Shown here in pieces: positions 1 to 9,479 of a stretch of 64,000 nucleotides of DNA. The position numbers and the translations under genes are program-made. The stretch comes from Algoriphagus resistens (lineage in GTDB: Bacteria > Bacteroidota > Bacteroidia > Cytophagales > Cyclobacteriaceae): assembly GCF_001442615.1 (NCBI RefSeq), contig NZ_LMXN01000007.1:124001-188000 (forward strand), read 5' to 3'. Under the pieces are notes generated by a model. The model was not told the DNA's origin and did no database searches. It saw nothing but the letters and a program-made list of their open reading frames with translations. Position 1 is the first letter of the stretch, and the number at the start of each line of letters is the position of its first letter.

Positions 1-3000
1 TCTCTCTACGGCTTGCTCTAAGGTAAAAGGAGTCTCCTGAGCTTTCGCAGTAAAAGAAACCATCGCAATCAACGCCAGGGAAGCCAGCACTTTTTTGGGA
101 GATGAAGACGGTCCTGATTTGGTTTTAAACAGAACGTAGAGCACAGGAAGAACAATCAATGTCAGAAATGTCGCGGAAATCAACCCTCCTACCACCACAG
201 TGGCAAGTGGCCGCTGCACTTCAGCCCCTGCGGAATTGGATATTGCCATTGGCAAAAAACCCAGAGCAGCAGCGGATGCAGTAAGCAATACCGGCCTCAG
301 GCGTTCCTTTGCGCCTTTTATTACCAAGTCTTTGATATTGATATAATGCGATTCCATGGATTTGAAATGTTCTATTAATACAATCCCATTCAGCACGGCT
401 ATGCCAAAAAGTGCGATGAATCCCACGCCGGCAGAAATACTGAATGGCATACCCCTGATCCATAGCAAGACTATTCCTCCTATGGCCGAAAGCGGGATTG
501 CCGAATAGATCATCAATGCGTCTTTGGATGAGGAAAATGCGAAATAAAGGAGCACGAAAATCAAAAATAAAGCTATTGGAACTGCTATCATCAGCCTGCT
601 TCTGGCCTTTTGGAGATTTTCAAACTGCCCTCCATAATCCACTCTATAGCCCTCAGGAAGATCAATCTGGCTGGAAATAATCCCCTGAATATCATCTACC
701 ACAGACTGCAAGTCACGGTTTCTCACATTGACTCCTATTACAACTCTTCGATTGGTGTTATCCCTGGATATCTTAGCAGGCCCTTTGGTGTAGCTGATTG
801 TAGCCAATTCAGAAAGTGGAACCGAGCCTCCATTTGGAAGCTGGATAGAAGCCTGCTCCAGATGTCGGATATCCTTTCGGAAAGGCTCTGCAAATCTCAC
901 GACTAAGTCAAATTGCTTCTCGCCTTCGAAAACAGTTCCGGCGGTCATCCCGGCAAAGCCCATGGTCACGACCTCATTCAGATCAGAAATATTCAAACCG
1001 AACTTGGCAATTTTCCCCCGGTTATATTCAATTTTCATCTGTGGAAGACCATCTACCTTTTCCAAAATAATATCCGCAGCACCTTCTACTCCTTGGATAG
1101 CAACTTGGATTTCCTCAGCCGTCTTCAGCAGCACATCCAAATCCTCACCGAACACCTTAATTGCCAAATCGGCACGTACACCGGTAATGAGTTCATTGAA
1201 GCGCATTTCTATTGGCTGAGTAAATTCATACTCCATCCCGGGAATGACTTCCAGTGCTTCTTTGAATTTTTCCGCAAGCTCATCTTTGGTCTCTACCGTG
1301 GTCCATTCCGAACGGGGTTTTAGCGTCACGATCACATCGCTCTCCTCCATAGACATAGGATCTGTGGGGATCTCGGCAGCTCCGATACGAGTCACTACCT
1401 GATTCACTTCAGGAAATTCCTTGAGGATTTTCTCAATCTCAGTGATTGTTTCCACAGTATTGGTAAGTGTAGTACCGGTTTTCAAAAATGGTTGGATAAC
1501 AAAATCACCCTCATCCAGCGTGGGCACAAACTCAGACCCCATAGAAGTGAAAAGAAAAATTGTACCAACCAACAATCCAAAAGCTGAGATCAGCACTGCT
1601 TTACTATGATCCAAAACCCAGGTAATAGCCGGGTCGTAAATTTTGTTCAGCCCATTGATTATCCGTGTAGAAATATTTTTTGGGCCTGGAGGTGTTGTCT
1701 TTAGGAAAAGCGCTGAGACTACGGGCACGTAGGTCAGCCCAAGGATCATAGCACCGATCAAGGCAAATGAAAATACTTCAGCCATTGGACGAAACATCTT
1801 GCCTTCTACCCCTGTAAGCGATAAAATCGGGATAAATACAAGGATGATAATGATCTGTCCAAAAATCGCAGAATGCATCATTTTGGAGGCTCCTGTAAAG
1901 GAAATTTCATCTTTCTTCACTTGTCTTTGTGCTTTGGACAATCCCGCCAACTGATGATCGGCTCTCGTAAACTGGAAAGCAATAAATTCCACAATAATCA
2001 CGGCACCATCGATGATAATCCCAAAGTCAATCGCTCCCAGGCTCATCAAATTGGCATCTACCCCAAAAATATACATCATCGACAAGGCAAAAAGCAGACT
2101 CAGCGGAATCACCGAGGCCACCACCAATCCCGATCGAAAATTCCCCAGCAGTAAGACCACTACAAAAACCACAATCAAACAACCCAAAATCAGATTTTCT
2201 GCAATTGTGAAGGTCGTTTTTCCAATCAATTCGGAGCGGTCCAGAAAACCATTGATGATTATTCCTTCAGGAAGGGAGGATTTTATTTCTTCCAATCGCT
2301 TCTTTACCCGGTCAATCGTCCCTTTGGAATCTGCGCCCTTCAGCATCATCACCTGCCCCAGAACCTTTTCGCCTTCTCCATTTGCAGTGATTGCCCCGAA
2401 TCTATTCGCATGACCAAAACCTACTTCTGCGATATCGCGGATATATATAGGAGCCCCGTTCCTGACTTCCACGACTATGTTCTCGATATCCTCCAGACTG
2501 GCTACCAGCCCTTCCCCACGGATAAAAAAGCTTTCGTTGGTTTTTTCTATGTACCCTCCGCCCGCTATGGAGTTATTCTGCTTCATCGCATGAAAAACCT
2601 CTGCAATATCAATCTGCATTCCCTTCAGGCGCTCCGGATTAATGGCTACCTCATATTGCTTTAGAAAACCGCCCCAGGTATTTACTTCCACCACACCATC
2701 TATTCCCGAAAGCTGTCTTCTTACTACCCAATCTTGAATGGTACGCAGCTCTGTAATGTCATAGTCACTTTCATATCCCGGCTCTACATCAATCACATAC
2801 TGAAAAATCTCCCCTAACCCTGTCGAGATCGGGCCCATCACCGGAGAGCCAAATCCTTCAGGAATGCTTTCCTCCGCTATTTTGATTCGCTCCGCAATCA
2901 GCTGCCGGGGAAGATAAGTTCCCATTTTATCTTCGAAAACTATTGTAACTACAGAAAGGCCAAATTTAGAGACAGAGCGGATTTCGATCACCCCGGGGAG

Positions 3001-3225
3001 ATTTGCCATTTCCAATTCCACCGGATAAGTCAGGTATTTCTCCACATCCTCCGTCGCTAGATTTCTGGAAGTAGTAATGACCTGAATCTGGTTAGTCGTG
3101 ATATCAGGAACTGCGCCTATCGGCAAATTGCTCAAAGCAAAAACCCCAAAACCAATCCAGGCGGCTATAAAAATGAAAATGATGAGCTTATGCCCAATAC
3201 TCCAATGTATAATTCTATCTAGCAT
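1..3225 (-). CDS. czcA: CzcA-type heavy-metal RND efflux pump, fused to a TolC-like domain (3' end beyond window)
   Basis: Inner-membrane proton-driven RND transporter for divalent metal export; 1075 codons are visible and the frame is still open at the window edge. The start at 3225 gives MLDRIIHWSIGHKLIIF, the usual first transmembrane helix of CusA/CzcA proteins. The fourth-helix motif reads DFGIIIDGAVIIVE with acidic residues at about D400, D406 and E413, matching the Zn/Co/Cd (HME1) class better than the copper class. After the final RND helix the frame continues into a second signal-like hydrophobic stretch (about residues 1043-1065, ending in A-K-A-Q) and then TPFTLEQAVER, which looks like the start of a TolC-type outer-membrane factor. 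Such CzcA-TolC fusions are known in Bacteroidota. The gene lies 74 bp downstream of a two-component system on the same strand, which probably controls it by sensing metal. The substrate is inferred from the motif. Confidence 0.93.
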   Translation of the reverse strand, partial: MLDRIIHWSIGHKLIIFIFIAAWIGFGVFALSNLPIGAVPDITTNQIQVITTSRNLATEDVEKYLTYPVELEMANLPGVIEIRSVSKFGLSVVTIVFEDKMGTYLPRQLIAERIKIAEESIPEGFGSPVMGPISTGLGEIFQYVIDVEPGYESDYDITELRTIQDWVVRRQLSGIDGVVEVNTWGGFLKQYEVAINPERLKGMQIDIAEVFHAMKQNNSIAGGGYIEKTNESFFIRGEGLVASLEDIENIVVEVRNGAPIYIRDIAEVGFGHANRFGAITANGEGEKVLGQVMMLKGADSKGTIDRVKKRLEEIKSSLPEGIIINGFLDRSELIGKTTFTIAENLILGCLIVVFVVVLLLGNFRSGLVVASVIPLSLLFALSMMYIFGVDANLMSLGAIDFGIIIDGAVIIVEFIAFQFTRADHQLAGLSKAQRQVKKDEISFTGASKMMHSAIFGQIIIILVFIPILSLTGVEGKMFRPMAEVFSFALIGAMILGLTYVPVVSALFLKTTPPGPKNISTRIINGLNKIYDPAITWVLDHSKAVLISAFGLLVGTIFLFTSMGSEFVPTLDEGDFVIQPFLKTGTTLTNTVETITEIEKILKEFPEVNQVVTRIGAAEIPTDPMSMEESDVIVTLKPRSEWTTVETKDELAEKFKEALEVIPGMEYEFTQPIEMRFNELITGVRADLAIKVFGEDLDVLLKTAEEIQVAIQGVEGAADIILEKVDGLPQMKIEYNRGKIAKFGLNISDLNEVVTMGFAGMTAGTVFEGEKQFDLVVRFAEPFRKDIRHLEQASIQLPNGGSVPLSELATISYTKGPAKISRDNTNRRVVIGVNVRNRDLQSVVDDIQGIISSQIDLPEGYRVDYGGQFENLQKARSRLMIAVPIALFLIFVLLYFAFSSSKDALMIYSAIPLSAIGGIVLLWIRGMPFSISAGVGFIALFGIAVLNGIVLIEHFKSMESHYINIKDLVIKGAKERLRPVLLTASAAALGFLPMAISNSAGAEVQRPLATVVVGGLISATFLTLIVLPVLYVLFKTKSGPSSSPKKVLASLALIAMVSFTAKAQETPFTLEQAVER

Positions 3226-3299
3226 GAGAGCGGTCGAAATTGAATTACAAAAATGGCCTACTGGTTTCTCAACGCCCGAAAAACTTCCTTAAGATTGTC

Positions 3300-4679
3300 T
3301 TAAATCTCAGTGCTGAAAATCAATCGAAATAAACTGCCTTTGCCTTTTTCGCTCTCTACTTCCACCTGAATATTGGATTCCATTGCCAGTTTTTTCGCAA
3401 TAGCAAGGCCTAGCCCTGTGCCCTGGATAGCGCTTCCCGCTTCATTTGCACCTCTATAGAAAGGGTCAAAAATTTTATCCAATGATTCGCTGGATATCCC
3501 TTTTCCCTCATCTCTGACTGACAGGAAAGGTGATCCTTCGTGACTACCTACCTGAAGTTGGATCTTAGTAGCCGGAGAAGAGTATTTGATGGCGTTTTGG
3601 GTAAGATTAGTCAGGATCATATGGAGAGATTTTTTATTGACCATCGTAAAAAGGGGCGTGGAAAGATTGGTCTCCACTATAATCTCCCTTCCCGCATCCA
3701 ATCCTACCTGCTTTGCAAAATCTTTTGTAAACGAAACCAATTCTACCTCTTCCCGACTCATTTTCCCTTTTCCTACTCTTGCCAGAGAAAGCAACTGATC
3801 TATCATCTCGGACATGCGGTCGATACTTCCCAAAGCCATTTTGATCTTTCCCACGTATTCTTCTGTTGTTCTCGGCTTACGGACCAGCACCTCAAGAGTA
3901 CCCCTTAAAACAGCCAGAGGAGTCCTCAGCTCATGCGAGGCATCAGAAGTGAATTGCTTCTCACGTGTCAATGCCTGTTCTAACCGGGTCAACAACTCAT
4001 TAATTGACCGTGTAAGCTGGGCGATTTCATCATTAAGATCGGCGACTGGAATCCGTTCATTGAGGTTAGTCTGGGAAATCTGATTGGTTTTTTGAATGAT
4101 CTTCTGAATCGGCTGAATACTTTTCCCCGCCAAAAAACGCATGGACAAAAACAAGGAGACCAGGATACCCGGATAAAGTATCATCAGGATATTCCTCAGA
4201 TTAGTCAGCAGATCTCTGGCATCTTCAAAGGACTTCGCCACCAGCATATAGCCCTCCTGTTTTCCTGCATGATTCAGCGGAATCTGCATCTGCCGCACTT
4301 CCCTGCTTCCTGTTTTTAATGTCCAAGCCTCGTTATTTTCTGCCCTTTCGGGGTAAAAACCCAAATGATGTTCTCCGAGATTTGGAGATTTATCCATAGA
4401 ATTACCCTCCATATCTACGATTTCTATGAAGATAGGATTGAGTTGGATCTGGCTATGCTCCTGCTCCAGCCACTCGTCCTTATGCACAAATTTTATCTCC
4501 CTGTTTACCAAAAAAATCTGACCTACGTGCTTTTCAGTCTCCAATTTTAGTTCTCGGTCTATGCTCTGAACCACTGTATAGTCCACTACCAGATAAATAA
4601 TCGCAAACACGATAAGCACGATCAAAGCGGTGACCAGTGTAAGTCTGCGTGCTATCCTTTCCTTATAAGAAACATTCAT
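3300..4679 (-). CDS. Sensor histidine kinase of a metal-responsive two-component system
   Basis: Membrane histidine kinase of 459 residues. Transmembrane segments lie at about 13-36 and 163-183 and enclose a periplasmic sensing region of about 125 residues. A HAMP linker follows at about 184-236. The HisKA dimerisation domain has the SHELRTPL motif with phospho-acceptor H249. The ATPase domain has an N box (NLTQNAIKYS, about 358-367), a G1 box (DEGKGIS, about 391-397) and a G2 box (GTGLGLA, 420-426), so the catalytic parts look complete. The ATG overlaps the stop of the upstream response regulator by 4 bp, which points to translational coupling. The downstream neighbour is the metal pump, so a CusS/CzcS-like role is likely; the actual ligand cannot be read from the sequence. 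Confidence 0.93.
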   Translation of the reverse strand: MNVSYKERIARRLTLVTALIVLIVFAIIYLVVDYTVVQSIDRELKLETEKHVGQIFLVNREIKFVHKDEWLEQEHSQIQLNPIFIEIVDMEGNSMDKSPNLGEHHLGFYPERAENNEAWTLKTGSREVRQMQIPLNHAGKQEGYMLVAKSFEDARDLLTNLRNILMILYPGILVSLFLSMRFLAGKSIQPIQKIIQKTNQISQTNLNERIPVADLNDEIAQLTRSINELLTRLEQALTREKQFTSDASHELRTPLAVLRGTLEVLVRKPRTTEEYVGKIKMALGSIDRMSEMIDQLLSLARVGKGKMSREEVELVSFTKDFAKQVGLDAGREIIVETNLSTPLFTMVNKKSLHMILTNLTQNAIKYSSPATKIQLQVGSHEGSPFLSVRDEGKGISSESLDKIFDPFYRGANEAGSAIQGTGLGLAIAKKLAMESNIQVEVESEKGKGSLFRLIFSTEI

Positions 4680-5344
4680 AAATCCTTGGCGATATATCCC
4701 ACTCCCCTCACCGTCTGAATATAATCTTCATTTGTATTGAACTGTAGTTTTTTTCTAAGTGAATTCATAAAAACATCAATCACACCTGTATTGTAGTCAA
4801 AGTGGATATCCCATACTTCTTCGATAATCTGAGTCCTTCGGCAGACCTTGTTTTTATTCTTCATCAGGTATTCCAGCAACGCAAATTCCTTTTGGGTCAG
4901 CTGAACCTCTACTTCATTTTTCAGCACCATATGTCTGCCCGTGAAAAGGACAATGGGACCAAGCGTATATTTCTCTTCCGTTCCGCCCCTGGTGCGTAAC
5001 TGCACACGGATCCGCTCCAATAATTCTTCAAAATGAAAGGGCTTTTTGATGTAATCATTAGCTCCGCACTGCAATCCTGTGATTGTTTCATCCACTGTAT
5101 CTTTTGCAGTGAGAAAAATCACCGGGGTATCTGAAAATTGCCTTCTAAATTCCCTACAGACTTCCAATCCGTTCCTGATAGGCAACATCCAGTCCAGAAG
5201 TAATAGATCATACACCCCTGTAAGTGCCATTTGAAGACCTATTTGCCCATTTTCAGCAATATCCACCAGATAGGATTCCTCTTCCAATCCTTGTTTTAAA
5301 AATCCGGAAATTCCCGGCTCATCTTCTACGACTAAAATCCGCAT
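4676..5344 (-). CDS. OmpR-family response regulator
   Basis: DNA-binding response regulator of 222 residues. The receiver domain (about 1-118) has the acidic pair E7/D8, phospho-acceptor D51 in LLLLDWMLP, T79 and K101 in the KKP motif. The C-terminal winged-helix domain (about 128-220) carries the usual ending with RTVRGVGY. It is the first gene of a leftward run of regulator, kinase and CzcA-type pump, so it most likely activates the pump operon when the kinase senses metal. The start at 5344 gives MRILVVEDEP, typical of the family. No clear operator was identified upstream. Confidence 0.94.
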   Translation of the reverse strand: MRILVVEDEPGISGFLKQGLEEESYLVDIAENGQIGLQMALTGVYDLLLLDWMLPIRNGLEVCREFRRQFSDTPVIFLTAKDTVDETITGLQCGANDYIKKPFHFEELLERIRVQLRTRGGTEEKYTLGPIVLFTGRHMVLKNEVEVQLTQKEFALLEYLMKNKNKVCRRTQIIEEVWDIHFDYNTGVIDVFMNSLRKKLQFNTNEDYIQTVRGVGYIAKDL

Positions 5345-5761
5345 GATTCTCTTTCCATTTTATACACAAAGCACAAAGGTCGCTGTTAGGTTAGTAGCTT
5401 TACAGGAGAACTATGCGATTCCCACAATTGTCATTAAATCCTCTCTCTCTTTCCTGTTTGCACTTTGCAAAAGTTAACAATTCAATCCAAGCAGTATAAT
5501 TATAGCGCTTAATATTCTCTTGAGTTTTGGAGGAATCACTTGAGCGAGCCTTCAGAAAACAAAAAGAACACGATAAAGAGAGTCTGTGGAGAAAAAAAAC
5601 ATGGATCCGAATCCAGCTTCTGAAGAAATAGGACATCAGAAGAAATACTGTCGCCATGAATAATGAAGGCCTGACCATGGTAACCTGGCCAAGTCTGAAG
5701 AACCAAATTGTATACTGCATACCGCGAAAAACTCCGCTAACTTTACCGTTAACTAATTAAC
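5345..5761. other. Intergenic region without a convincing gene
   Basis: About 420 bp between the response regulator and the PepSY protein. A 106-codon minus-strand frame (5400-5720) is open here, but it has a biased composition, no recognisable domain and no good start context, so I do not call it. The part next to 5344 should hold the promoter of the regulator-kinase-pump run, but I could not fix a -7/-33 pair. Confidence 0.5.
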
Positions 5762-5792
5762 AAAAAAAAGACCTTCCAAAATCAAAAGGTCT
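5762..5792 (-). terminator. Rho-independent terminator of the PepSY gene
   Basis: Read on the minus strand, AGACCTT pairs with AAGGTCT around a ten-base loop, followed directly by a run of T. It starts 11 bp after the stop codon at 5804, in the right orientation for that gene. Confidence 0.85.
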
Positions 5793-5803
5793 CCTACTGT
5801 GAT

Positions 5804-7060
5804 TTATGCCATTTCTGCCACTTGACGAGTGACAGGTTTTTTCTTGCTTGGTTTTTTCTTTCGCTTATTCCACCAGATTAATGTTCCGGTAATGGGTAAT
5901 GAAGTAGCAATCAAACAGGCCACAAACCAAAGGAACTTAGAAAATTTCCCAAAAATATCTCCAACATGGAGCGATTTCACCGATCTGCCTATCTGCTGGC
6001 GGAAAGGTAGATCCGAAAACAGACTAGCCTCCACCACTGACAAATCCGCTGATGACAACTTCAGTTGATCAGCACCGGCCCTGGCAAAAAAACCCACCCT
6101 ATATTTACTTACGCTGACAGGATCAGTAGCTTTGGATGGAATCGAAACTCTTATGTTTCCAGCATATGGAAGCTCTGTATTGGTTTTTGCAAGAATATCC
6201 TCCAGGGAGATCATCGCAAGTTTGTCTTCTTCTTCAGGATTTCCTCTTACCGATTTCGCTTCTTTTTTTGCTTTTTCACCTCCATTTTCTCCTTTTGGAG
6301 CAGGCTCTTGATAGGTATCCCACGTTTTTTGCCATCCTTCCCTATACCAACCATAAGACCAGAACGGACCTGTAGCCCCCATGATAAATAGGAAAATCAA
6401 AGAATAAAACGCTAAGGAATTATGGAGATCATGGTTTATCCGCTTCCAATTGGCAGACCATTTGATCTTCAACCCTTGTTTCCAGCTCTTCACTTTATTC
6501 GGTACCCAGATCACTATACCTGTAATCACTCCCAAAAGAAACAACAGCGTAGCGACTCCATTGATAAATCTGCCCAAATCACGGTTCCCCATACTTTCAA
6601 GTATTGGCTCTTCGATCCTATCCAGCAGCAGCCATCTGTGCAAGCTGAACATATAGCCCATAAATTCAGATGTCTTCGTCTTATCTCCCGTATTCCCTAA
6701 TATCTCCGCAGAATATGGATTTACATAGTAAGTGGTTCCCCTCCCCTCTTCTCCTTCTTTCTTCAATGTGAACTGAACACTACGATCAGGATCCTCACTC
6801 CACATCAGACCGACCACTTCGGATTCAGTGCTTTCTTCCAAAGAATTTTTCAGTTCATCCGCAGACATACGAACCCCTGATTCCTCCACAAAGTAGAGTT
6901 CCGAATCCATAAACTCTCGGATCTCTGTGTTATACACATAAATCGTCCCACTAAGGCAAACCGCAATTACCACCAGGCCTGAGATCAAGCCTGCATATAA
7001 ATGTATTTCGTCAAAAATATTTCGGATACTTTTCCAGGCCGTAGATTTTTTAGGCTGCAT
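5804..7060 (-). CDS. PepSY-associated transmembrane protein
   Basis: Inner-membrane protein of 418 residues from the PepSY_TM family. Several members are found with iron-siderophore uptake genes and some are thought to be flavin/heme-linked reductases. Hydrophobic segments lie at about 24-46 (HLYAGLISGLVVIAVCLSG), 165-187 (LLFLLGVITGIVIWVP), 215-237 and 375-395, with periplasmic PepSY-like regions between the first and second and between the third and fourth. The C-terminus is strongly basic (WWNKRKKKPSKKK). A terminator follows and a copy of the window's short repeat lies about 170 bp upstream on the same strand. It faces away from the ECF sigma/SusCD locus, with which it may share a regulatory region. 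Substrate unknown. Confidence 0.85.
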   Translation of the reverse strand: MQPKKSTAWKSIRNIFDEIHLYAGLISGLVVIAVCLSGTIYVYNTEIREFMDSELYFVEESGVRMSADELKNSLEESTESEVVGLMWSEDPDRSVQFTLKKEGEEGRGTTYYVNPYSAEILGNTGDKTKTSEFMGYMFSLHRWLLLDRIEEPILESMGNRDLGRFINGVATLLFLLGVITGIVIWVPNKVKSWKQGLKIKWSANWKRINHDLHNSLAFYSLIFLFIMGATGPFWSYGWYREGWQKTWDTYQEPAPKGENGGEKAKKEAKSVRGNPEEEDKLAMISLEDILAKTNTELPYAGNIRVSIPSKATDPVSVSKYRVGFFARAGADQLKLSSADLSVVEASLFSDLPFRQQIGRSVKSLHVGDIFGKFSKFLWFVACLIATSLPITGTLIWWNKRKKKPSKKKPVTRQVAEMA

Positions 7061-7550
7061 AAAACGGTCAGTTTAAAGGGGATGAGAATGAATATAGATT
7101 GCAAAAATAAGGAAGAATTTCATTATTTAGATTTAATCTAATAAAGAATTGAAAAAAGTCCCTAGAGCTTCTGTGGAAAAATCTGAAGATTAAGAATAGA
7201 GAATATAGATTTCATCAGTTTATTTTTTATTTCTCTGCGGCCATATGGAATCTCGCACGATGAATAATCATCCCTCTGTGTGCCTTTTTCGACATGCTTG
7301 ATTTCATCTAATTAAAAAATAATTAAAACGTTAATTATCAAATAGTTAACTGCATGTGTTTCAAAACAGGTCTTTAAAACCATTTTTTTATCCTCATTTT
7401 CAAATAATCAATCAAATATTCAAGATTTGTATTTAATTTGAACCCAAGATTTAATAATTTAACAGTAAAACAATAATTAATAGTTAAATTTTTAACCATG
7501 TTTTTGGAATTCAACAAAAAAAATAGTCAAATTATTAAGTTAAAGACCCT
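7061..7550. other. AT-rich divergent control region between the PepSY gene and the ECF sigma gene
   Basis: 490 bp separate two divergent genes. It holds a minus-strand repeat copy (7227-7307), then a second short ATG frame (7162-7215, starting MKSI) which may be a decayed tandem unit like the pair at 14568-14753. The stretch 7311-7550 is very AT-rich and probably carries the promoter of the sigma factor gene. A near-match to the Bacteroidota TAnnTTTG box occurs around 7430-7440, but it is too weak to call. Confidence 0.5.
7227..7307 (-). repeat. MKSS/ARFH short repeat element, copy D
   Basis: A complete 26-codon frame from ATG at 7307 to TAA at 7227, encoding a peptide that begins MKSSMSKKAHRGMIIH and continues ARFHM. 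It shares most bases with the copies at 14667 and 61691 although it lies on the opposite strand. The first hairpin is kept with a wobble pair (TGTC/GGCA around GAAAAA), the second as GATGA-TTAT-TCATC. The fourth codon region reads TCA AGC instead of TCG AGC, a synonymous difference. It precedes the PepSY gene by about 170 bp on that gene's strand. The family is not one I recognise. Confidence 0.8.
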
Positions 7551-8105
7551 ATGCCTGAAAAAGTATTAAATGAGCAAGAACTTCTAGTAAGAATCAAAAA
7601 TGACGACGAGTCAGCATTTATTGAAGTCTACGACCTCTACTGGAAACGTCTGTTCAATTTCGGTTACAAAAAACTTGGCAAAAAAGAGATAGTAGAAGGC
7701 ATTGTACAAGAGGTTTTCATTGACTTTTGGACCAAAAGATCCAAACTGGAAATCCACAGCTCTCTCACCTCCTACTTATTCACTTCGGTGAATTACAGGA
7801 TCATCAATCACTACAAATCACAGAGTATACGCGACAAGTATGCGGCACATGAAAAATCCAAAGGAGAACAAAAGAATTCATCAACCGACGAAAAGATCCT
7901 CTTCAATGACCTAAAATCAAACATCAAAAAAGTAGTGCGGAAATTTCCTCCACAGCGCAAGAAAGTATATCAATTACGCTTTAGTAAAGGCTTGAGCTAT
8001 ATAGAAATTGCAGAAAACCTGGAAATCTCTGTAAGTACGGTAGAAAAGCATCTTATGCGTGCCTTGAGGGATATCCGGGTGAGCCTAAGAGAACTGACAC
8101 TTTGA
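7551..8105 (+). CDS. ECF-type RNA polymerase sigma factor
   Basis: Sigma-70 family protein of 184 residues from the Bacteroidota ECF expansion. Region 2 (about 15-85) contains DESAFIEVYDLYWKRLF and the polymerase-binding stretch around VQEVFIDFW. Region 4 (about 122-175) has the helix-turn-helix LSYIEIAENLEISVSTVEKH. A 251-bp gap separates it from the FecR-type anti-sigma factor, and the SusC/SusD pair follows. This is the usual layout of cell-surface signalling: substrate binding at the outer-membrane protein is passed through its STN domain to FecR, which releases this sigma factor to transcribe the locus. The target promoter cannot be identified here. Confidence 0.93.
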   Translation: MPEKVLNEQELLVRIKNDDESAFIEVYDLYWKRLFNFGYKKLGKKEIVEGIVQEVFIDFWTKRSKLEIHSSLTSYLFTSVNYRIINHYKSQSIRDKYAAHEKSKGEQKNSSTDEKILFNDLKSNIKKVVRKFPPQRKKVYQLRFSKGLSYIEIAENLEISVSTVEKHLMRALRDIRVSLRELTL

Positions 8106-8356
8106 CTATTTACTTATTTAGGGCCAGGCTCTCTTTTCTGAAAGCCTTTAAGGCTGCCGCCGACCTAAAGACCGTCAGACTAATTTTTTTTGCCCGGGGC
8201 AGGCAATATGATTTTAGAATTAAAAAAGAAAATCAGGTTAAAAAAGACCATTAAACATTCAAAAAACTCAGGAAAAATAAAAAAGTTGGTTTATTTTTTA
8301 TTTACAATGGAGGATATTTCTGTCTGAATTGACTTATACAGTATAACACAAAAGCA

Positions 8357-9280
8357 ATGACTCAGGGCAACTCCAATTCATTTCATGATGAAAATGTAGA
8401 ATCTCTTTTAGGATTTGAAGAAACCTTTGAAACTGGTTTTGTAGATCAAATGGATGCGCAAGACCAACACGTCTTGAAGAAAAAACTATTCGGAGAAATA
8501 AAGTCAGGGATCAGAAGACATGAGGAAAAGGCTGAAATGAAAAAGAAGCTTTGGCACACTATAAAAATAGCAGCCTCATTTCTCTTACTGATCGCTTTAA
8601 ACTTCGGGTTATGGCAAGCAATAATTCCAAGAGAACAGAGCTACCAAACAGGGGCAAATGAAACGTTACAAGTAAAATTACCTGATGGATCTACAGCTTT
8701 CCTGAACTCAAATTCCTCATTGACCTACACCTATTATTGGGCGTTGGGTTTTGACAGAAAAGTGGAATTGATAGGTGAAGCTTATTTTGACATAGCCAAG
8801 AAGGGAGACCAAAGATTCATGATCAATGAAGGCGAAGTGATGGAGGTTGAAGTATTCGGAACTGAATTCAATTTCAAAAACCAACATCCCATTCACAAAT
8901 TAACCTTAATAGAGGGTAGTGTAAAGCTCGGTTATCAAAGCGAAGAAGGCAATACAAATCGCATGGTTGTTCCTGGAGAGACCATTAAACTAAACGTAGA
9001 AAACCATCAGATAGAAACCAAAATGATGGCTGACCCAATCAAAATTTTAGCCTGGCAGGACCGAAAAATACGGATGAATAATGAAAGCCTGGAAGAAGTG
9101 CTTAGTATAGTGACAGAGCTTTATGATTTGAAATTAATAGATCAAAAAATACCACCAACCAACCAACTTATCTCCGGAAGCTTACCACTGACGGACAACC
9201 CAACTGAAGTGATCAATAACATCCAGGTGCTATTCAACACAAAAATCAACCTGGAACAGAACACAATTCGAATACGATAG
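8357..9280 (+). CDS. FecR-type anti-sigma factor
   Basis: Single-pass inner-membrane regulator of 307 residues. A cytoplasmic N-terminal part (about 1-70) should bind the sigma factor. A transmembrane helix lies at about 72-95 (IKIAASFLLLIALNFGLW). The periplasmic FecR domain (about 100-215) has the typical LPDGSTAFLNSNSSLTY and GEAYFDI motifs, and a DUF4974-like C-terminal domain covers about 235-307. It lies between its sigma factor and the STN-containing SusC-like receptor, the expected partner for signal transfer across the periplasm. Confidence 0.92.
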   Translation: MTQGNSNSFHDENVESLLGFEETFETGFVDQMDAQDQHVLKKKLFGEIKSGIRRHEEKAEMKKKLWHTIKIAASFLLLIALNFGLWQAIIPREQSYQTGANETLQVKLPDGSTAFLNSNSSLTYTYYWALGFDRKVELIGEAYFDIAKKGDQRFMINEGEVMEVEVFGTEFNFKNQHPIHKLTLIEGSVKLGYQSEEGNTNRMVVPGETIKLNVENHQIETKMMADPIKILAWQDRKIRMNNESLEEVLSIVTELYDLKLIDQKIPPTNQLISGSLPLTDNPTEVINNIQVLFNTKINLEQNTIRIR

Positions 9281-9479
9281 ATTACCGCTTGCCTTACGGC
9301 CGGATTGCAAGCAACAATAAATAATAGTAAAATTAATTCGAGCAAAAGCACTGGTGAAGACCAGCAGCTAAAATTACACTAGTGAGGTCAGTGTATCTAC
9401 CCTACACAGATCTATGAATGATTAGCAATTGACCCAAAGTAAACGCGAATTATCATTCTAACCACTAACCTGTTAATCT

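Noticed and set aside
221-3292. Several plus- and minus-strand frames of 60-136 codons inside the CzcA region
   Set aside because: They are out-of-frame shadows of the long minus-strand pump gene, which is open across the whole interval with clear RND motifs.
5400-5720. 106-codon minus-strand frame
   Set aside because: Rich in Phe, Ser, Arg and Cys, no recognisable domain, poor start context; most likely chance.
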